18,476 nucleotides of DNA from Rhodocyclaceae bacterium UBA1310 (GTDB lineage: Bacteria; Pseudomonadota; Gammaproteobacteria; Burkholderiales; Rhodocyclaceae), in assembly GCA_002307175.1 (NCBI GenBank), contig DBTS01000113.1:1-18476 (forward strand), given 5' to 3'. The position numbers were made by a program, and so were the translations under genes. Position 1 is the first letter of the stretch. The number at the start of each line of letters is the position of its first letter. This document shows, one piece after another, positions 15,364 to 18,476 of this stretch. The notes under the pieces are model-generated. The model was not told where the DNA came from. It did not search any database and saw nothing but the letters and a program-made list of their open reading frames with translations.

Positions 15364-15659
15364 TGAAAACTCCTGATAAGAAAAACAGCGCCCGACAAAG
15401 ACGCCTAATCTTACTTAGCAGGAAACACGCCTGAACTTTAGTACTAAAAGCGGACCAAAAAACCCCTGAAGTGGTGCATTTGAGATTTTTTAGCAACAAC
15501 GTAGTGCGTCGCACAAATTTGTGCCGTATTTTGGTGCAAAGCCCATCCGACAATCCCCGGCTTCGCTGGTCTGGCTCATGTACCGCCAGTCCGACAAAGC
15601 ACACATTCCACACAGCACCACAACCAGACAACAACATTAAATGTTTTCAAAAAACTTAA
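15364..15659. other. Non-coding upstream region of the asparaginase gene
   Basis: Roughly 300 nt without a supportable gene. It holds the asparaginase promoter region and the half-site cluster described separately. Its right edge abuts the broken HAD gene. A sequence close to a sigma-54 site on the minus strand has the wrong spacing. Confidence 0.5.
15472..15540. promoter_or_regulatory. Cluster of GTGC/GCAC operator-like half-sites
   Basis: The palindrome GCACAAATTTGTGC (15511-15524) is perfect over 14 bases. GTGC at 15504-15507 forms a second, closer dyad with its left end. TGGTGCAT at 15472-15479 and TTGGTGCAAA at 15531-15540 look like single NtrC-type half-sites, but the palindrome spacing (six bases between arms) is one short of the usual NtrC dyad. 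A dimeric regulator of the asparaginase gene, 110-180 nt downstream on the minus strand, is plausible. Confidence 0.4.
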
Positions 15660-16121
15660 TTATCCGCACGGTACTTGCTGAATCTCCTTCAAGGGGGTCT
15701 CCGGCTGCCAGTAACCCCAGATTGCTTTTTGCGGGAATTCTGCAACTGGCCCACAGGGCTTTTCCCCGGGGCTCTGCAACTGCTGGATGAAATACCTGAC
15801 AGCTACTCCGTCGCTGCGCTCAGCAACACAAGTGCTGTGCATTGGCAGAAAATCCGGGCGATGGGTCTGGAGAGCCAGTTCGATGCAACTTACCTGTCAC
15901 ACCAGATCGGATACTTGAAACCAGATCCTGAAGCTTTTCTGGTCGCGCTTGAAGGAATGGAGCTCTCACCGTCAGATGTCCTGTTTCTGGATGATGGCAT
16001 ACGGAACATCGAGGCTGCGGTAGAACTGGGGATGCATGCTCATGTGGCAAGAGGCCCCGAGGACGCACGACGTGTTCTCTCCCAGTACGGCATCGTTCCT
16101 CCAGGCCCCGATAACTGGTAA
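15660..16121 (+). pseudogene. HAD-family hydrolase, 5'-truncated
   Basis: The frame contains the last two thirds of a HAD-IA hydrolase: GLFPGALQLLDE, motif II in ALSNTSAVHW, the motif III lysine in GYLKPDPEAF, and motif IV in FLDDGIRNIEAA, ending normally at 16121. The N-terminal DxD nucleophile motif and part of the cap domain are absent. The frame is closed by a stop at 15657. The only starts available are non-ATG, such as TTG 15675, without a ribosome binding site. It therefore cannot make an active phosphatase and is best read as a remnant whose 5' end was lost in a rearrangement. It lies next to the tRNA-Phe fragment, at a likely recombination-prone border. Confidence 0.75.
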
Positions 16122-16259
16122 CTGTGACCGCTCGAACGCCCGTTTTGCCAAAACCTGAGCATTCGCCAGCGGTCGGACACGTCCCACAGAATCAGTCTTC
16201 AGCCTGACCCCGTGGTTTCACACCAGCGGCAATACCCCGGCACTCAGCCCGCCAAAACG
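16122..16259. other. Non-coding spacer between HAD remnant and tRNA terminator
   Basis: No gene or strong signal is visible in this stretch; it lies on the chromosomal side of the tRNA-Phe fragment. Confidence 0.4.
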
Positions 16260-16291
16260 AAAAAGCCCCGTCCGCGTGGATGGGGCTTTTT
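16260..16291 (-). terminator. Rho-independent terminator behind the tRNA-Phe fragment
   Basis: A 14-bp stem, including one G-T pair and ending in an A/T run, encloses a GCGT loop; its minus-strand side ends in GGGGCTTTTT. It lies 13 nt beyond the CCA end of the tRNA fragment on the same strand, exactly where the native tRNA terminator would be. This shows that the fragment and terminator were once the end of a real tRNA gene. Confidence 0.8.
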
Positions 16292-16304
16292 ACTGGGTAT
16301 TCCT

Positions 16305-16350
16305 TGGTGGCCGGTCTCGGAATCGAACCAAGGACACGCGGATTTTCAAT
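16305..16350 (-). other. tRNA-Phe 3' fragment, probable attachment site (att)
   Basis: Read on the minus strand, these 46 nt match the 3' part of tRNA-Phe(GAA). They comprise the anticodon loop ATTGAAAATC, the 3' side of the anticodon stem, the variable loop, a complete T arm with TTCGATT, the 3' acceptor strand and an encoded CCA at 16305-16307. The D arm and 5' acceptor strand are absent; beyond 16350 the sequence no longer resembles a tRNA. It cannot be a working tRNA. Integrases of the tyrosine-recombinase family often use tRNA 3' ends and leave such a displaced copy at the far end of an island. The retained native terminator suggests the chromosome is to the left and the island to the right. 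Confidence 0.75.
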
Positions 16351-16370
16351 GTTATCCGTTAGCAATAATA

Positions 16371-16382
16371 TGATTCTAATCA
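16371..16382. promoter_or_regulatory. TGATT/AATCA palindrome next to the att fragment
   Basis: TGATTCTAATCA is a perfect palindrome with the same arms as the sites at 16488-16523. It may be a further operator of the toxin-antitoxin regulator or a part of the island's recombination site. Confidence 0.35.
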
Positions 16383-16487
16383 ATGCATTACCCTCACCAT
16401 GCCCGGCTTTACCTCCGCATTAACCAGCTATGCCGTTGACGCTTTGTTGGCAGTAGATCACCGATAGCTTGGTCGCCAAGCATTGCA

Positions 16488-16523
16488 TGATTCATTTTAA
16501 ATCACTACGATTAGAATTGAATC
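16488..16523. promoter_or_regulatory. Tandem GATT-N7-AATC operators upstream of the toxin-antitoxin operon
   Basis: Two dyads with the same geometry follow one another: TGATT-N7-AATCA at 16488-16504 and GATT-N7-AATC at 16509-16523. They end 54 nt before the antitoxin ATG. RHH antitoxins usually repress their own operon by binding repeated short palindromes, so these are good candidates. The rest of 16351-16577 is non-coding. Confidence 0.5.
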
Positions 16524-16577
16524 ATCCGCATCCACTTCGATGCGTCACCCCACTTACACGCCAAAAGGAAAGACAGC

Positions 16578-16847
16578 ATGGCACAAATTGAAACCAAGGT
16601 TTTGACTGCACACGTCCCCCTTCCACTGGCCGAAAAAGTCGATCAAATGGCAGCCCGCCTGGAACGGTCACGGGGTTGGATCATGAAGCAAGCACTCTCC
16701 GCCTGGATTGAACAGGAGGAGGAACGTACCCGCCTAACCCGTGAAGCCCTGGCAGATGTGGATTGTGGTCACGTGATCGACCACCAGGCCGTACAGGCAT
16801 GGGCTGAAAGCCTTGGCACCGATGAGCCATTGCCGGTGCCGCGCTGA
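16578..16847 (+). CDS. Antitoxin, ribbon-helix-helix (CopG/ParD-like)
   Basis: This 89-residue protein begins with a ribbon-helix-helix DNA-binding domain: a beta strand TKVLTAHVPLPLAEKVDQMA, then a helix AARLERSRGWIMKQALSAWI with the typical SRGW turn. Residues ~50-89 form an acidic tail suited to wrapping around the toxin. It should neutralise the ParE-like toxin and repress the operon through the upstream dyads. AAGGAAAG precedes the ATG at 16578. Its stop codon overlaps the toxin start by one base (TGATG), a classic toxin-antitoxin arrangement. Confidence 0.85.
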   Translation: MAQIETKVLTAHVPLPLAEKVDQMAARLERSRGWIMKQALSAWIEQEEERTRLTREALADVDCGHVIDHQAVQAWAESLGTDEPLPVPR

Positions 16848-17122
16848 TGGAGTTGAAATGGACGAGCAAGGCGCTCTCAGACCTGGCACGGCTGTACGAA
16901 TTTCTCGCCGCAGTCAATAAAACGGCGGCGGCACGCACCGTACAGGCCATCACTTCCGCCCCTTCCACCCTGTTCCCCAATCCGCGCATTGGAGAACAAC
17001 TGGATGAATTCTCTCCTCGGGAGGTTCGCCGGATTCTCGTTGGAAGCTACGAGATGCGCTACGAGATTCAGCAATCAACCATCTATGTGCTGCGGGTCTG
17101 GCATACCCGAGAAGAACGGTGA
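16847..17122 (+). CDS. Toxin, ParE/RelE superfamily
   Basis: This 91-residue protein has the compact ParE/RelE pattern: ELKWTSKALSDLARLYEFLA at the N-terminus, a central NPRIGEQLDEFSPREVRRILV segment with the conserved arginines, YEMRYEI, and a C-terminal strand IYVLRVWHTREER. The R-V-W-H-T-R-E end is common among ParE-type toxins, which act on DNA gyrase; RelE relatives cut mRNA instead. Sequence alone favours ParE because the antitoxin is RHH. Translation is coupled to the antitoxin. Intact length suggests an active module, probably stabilising the island. Confidence 0.85.
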   Translation: MELKWTSKALSDLARLYEFLAAVNKTAAARTVQAITSAPSTLFPNPRIGEQLDEFSPREVRRILVGSYEMRYEIQQSTIYVLRVWHTREER

Positions 17123-17408
17123 GTCTGTTCTACGCCGTGCTTCGCGAATATGGACTCCTCCCGGTTTGCAAGCACAAATTGTTTGATAGCCGGTGGACCT
17201 CACCTGCTGCGTTGCGCTGTTCTCTGGCACACACGGTCGGTCGGGTTCTCTGCCACGCGAGCAAACAAGCGAGGACGCAGCCCGTTTAGTCGTTGAAGTC
17301 CAACCCGACAATGATCGTCCGCCCTTCTCGGTCATCGTACCAAAGCAGGCAGACATTGACGCAAACCTGCTGGAACTCTGTTCGCTGTACGCAGCGTCAG
17401 GGAGATAA
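17123..17408 (+). other. Unrecognised short open frame, possible gene remnant
   Basis: The only possible reading frame (17193-17408, GTG start) would give 71 residues. Its second half looks protein-like (ARLVVEVQPDNDRPPFSVIV, then LLELCSLYA) and its stop codon abuts a strong terminator hairpin, as a real gene end would. The first half is not convincing, there is no ribosome binding site, and I do not recognise the family. It may be the 3' end of a lost gene. Confidence 0.25.
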
Positions 17409-17447
17409 ACACGCACGGGGGCAAACCGCTTGCCCCCGTGCGTGTTT
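17407..17447. terminator. Strong 18-bp hairpin terminator
   Basis: A perfect 18-bp stem (17407-17424 with 17430-17447) encloses a 5-nt loop. Its outer pairs are AAA/TTT, so it has short U-ends on both strands. It sits 285 nt beyond the toxin gene and overlaps the stop codon of the preceding open frame. Confidence 0.8.
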
Positions 17448-17962
17448 GCCACAGGTTTCTTTTTTGATATCGCCCTTTAGGGCATACCCCGTACCCCCGA
17501 CCTCTCTTTGGCATGGCATATTGGTAAAAACTGCTCACGCACGAAACAGATCAGGGGAAAGGGGTAAGCGGGGAAATCGTGTCTCAGTGGCTTGGCTCTG
17601 TTTCCCCGGTTTTCACGGTTCCCCTGTTTTCCCCACATAACGCCCAGTAATTCGTAGAGAGGGAAGGCATAAAGCCGATGTAGTCCGTGTTAACCCAAGG
17701 TAGCAAATCGGCCTTAACGGTCATTCGATAGACAGGCCGGTTCCGTCTGCAATGCATCCCTTTCCAGCCGCTCGGCCCGGATCAGGACTGAACGGCTGCA
17801 TTTCTGCCTGTCGAACTCACCCTCCCGACCCGTTGCGGACGGTCGAAATATCGAAAAGCAGCCCTTCAGGCGTAGGACCGGTTGGCCTTAGGCGTAACCC
17901 GCGCGGGATAGGTAGTCCCGCCACAGAAAATGTTTGTCCGCGCGGATCAATGACCCGCATGG
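17448..17962. other. Non-coding, repeat-bearing region
   Basis: About 510 nt without a supportable gene. It includes the GGGGAAA/TTTCCCC repeats described separately and scattered short palindromes near 17880-17960. The open frames here have no ribosome binding site, motif or plausible composition. It could be a recombination, transfer or replication region of an island, but nothing specific is recognisable. Confidence 0.4.
17554..17634. repeat. GGGGAAA / TTTCCCC repeat cluster
   Basis: GGGGAAA occurs at 17554-17560 and 17570-17576. Its inverse follows as TTTCCCC at 17601-17607, TTCCCC at 17619-17624 and TTTTCCCC at 17627-17634. The copies could pair into alternative hairpins or serve as repeated protein sites. 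No iteron or origin can be named. Confidence 0.45.
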
Positions 17963-18427
17963 CTACTTGCTAATCGCGGCGGAAAGATCTGCAAACGTGC
18001 ATCCAGGCGGGGCTGCACTGAAGTAAATATTGGCACCGCCAGCTACCTGTGAAAGATGAGAGATTCTGACGTGTTCGCGCCATTTGTGATCAATCACAGT
18101 CTTGAGCTGAGAGTCTAATTGAGCCATCTCCTTCAGAGTTGCATCCGCTTCGGCCGACAACTCACGTGCGTATGTGTAAGTAGCCGATCCATTTCGAAAG
18201 ATGTAATCAAGAATTACCAGATTACCAGATGGTTGATCTAAAGGCCGAGACGTCCGATTCAGTGAGATATCAATCTTTTTTCCTTCAAACTCGAGCCAAG
18301 CATGTGAGGCTGCTCCAGCCCACTCACCGTCATTAATCCAGCCAACAACCATCTCAACTTCGATACCGTGTTGTTGCTTCAGGAACTCACGCAAGAAAAA
18401 CGCAAGGTTGTAGCAGGCCTCAGTCAT
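17963..18427 (-). CDS. Hypothetical protein, possible transglutaminase/papain-like fold
   Basis: I do not recognise a named family. The 154 residues begin MTEACYNLAFFL and later contain SHAWLEFEGKKIDISL. The order Cys5, His42, Asp53 in these contexts (C..LA..L, HAW, D) resembles the catalytic triad of transglutaminase-like and lasso-peptide B2-type cysteine peptidases. This is a weak, motif-level resemblance. The reading frame stays protein-like for another 12 codons upstream, reaching a TAA at 18464-18466. AAAGGA touches the ATG directly, which is too close for a good ribosome binding site. The N-terminus may therefore be truncated or frameshifted, with the start outside the window. It lies on the island side of the att fragment. 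Confidence 0.5.
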   Translation of the reverse strand: MTEACYNLAFFLREFLKQQHGIEVEMVVGWINDGEWAGAASHAWLEFEGKKIDISLNRTSRPLDQPSGNLVILDYIFRNGSATYTYARELSAEADATLKEMAQLDSQLKTVIDHKWREHVRISHLSQVAGGANIYFSAAPPGCTFADLSAAISK

Positions 18428-18476
18428 TCCTTTACCGATAACGACACGCTCAAAGGCATAGGATTACACACAACTC

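Noticed and set aside
16305..16380. Complete tRNA-Phe gene
   Set aside because: The 5' acceptor strand, D arm and 5' side of the anticodon stem are missing; only 46 nt match.
1..18476. CRISPR array, rRNA genes or intact insertion sequence
   Set aside because: No regularly spaced repeats, no rRNA-like sequence and no transposase or integrase gene were seen in the window.

Overview
The window looks like chromosomal DNA from a moderately GC-rich proteobacterium, most likely a betaproteobacterium and perhaps Rhodocyclales-like. This rests on gene style, TRAP and ABC uptake systems, Rieske oxygenases and a polyhaem-cytochrome-like remnant; it is an inference with no taxonomic marker gene behind it.

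Layout, left to right. (1) 1-398 holds an imperfect palindromic, MITE-like element (1-133) and a well-spaced sigma-54 promoter (346-360). The promoter serves a gene (399-1295) that fuses a plant-type 2Fe-2S ferredoxin to a rubrerythrin/ferritin-like diiron domain. (2) 1422-9871, minus strand, is an eight-gene cluster that reads as one operon. In transcription order it encodes an NMT1/THI5-type periplasmic binding protein, an isopenicillin-N-synthase-like Fe(II) oxygenase, two tandem paralogous Rieske oxygenases, an ABC ATPase, an ABC permease, a cog0402 amidohydrolase (8-oxoguanine/hydroxytriazine deaminase type) and a flavin/2Fe-2S oxygenase reductase. (3) 9872-10855 is a long intergenic region with a perfect FNR/Anr-type box and several dyads. 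(4) 10856-13772, plus strand, is a complete DctP-DctQ-DctM TRAP transporter with its own terminator. (5) 13868-14170 is a degraded fragment resembling polyhaem cytochrome c. (6) 14323-15363, minus strand, is a secreted type II L-asparaginase. (7) 15660-16121 is a HAD hydrolase gene that has lost its 5' end. (8) 16305-16350 is a 46-nt 3' fragment of a tRNA-Phe gene, followed on its own strand by a Rho-independent terminator. This is the signature of a tRNA-targeted attachment site. (9) To its right lie an RHH/ParE-type toxin-antitoxin pair, a strong 18-bp hairpin terminator, repeat-bearing non-coding DNA and an unrecognised gene with a possible Cys-His-Asp papain/transglutaminase-like core. This stretch fits the distal end of an integrated island.

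The most interesting system is the eight-gene operon. Its products form a logical route: periplasmic capture and ABC import, oxidation by two Rieske oxygenases fed by one reductase and by a separate Fe(II) oxygenase, then hydrolytic deamination of a heterocycle. Amidohydrolases of this class act on purine, pterin or triazine rings, and some Rieske oxygenases of similar build are N- or O-demethylases. A catabolic pathway for an N-alkylated or oxidised purine-like heterocycle is therefore a reasonable hypothesis. The substrate cannot be read from the sequence.
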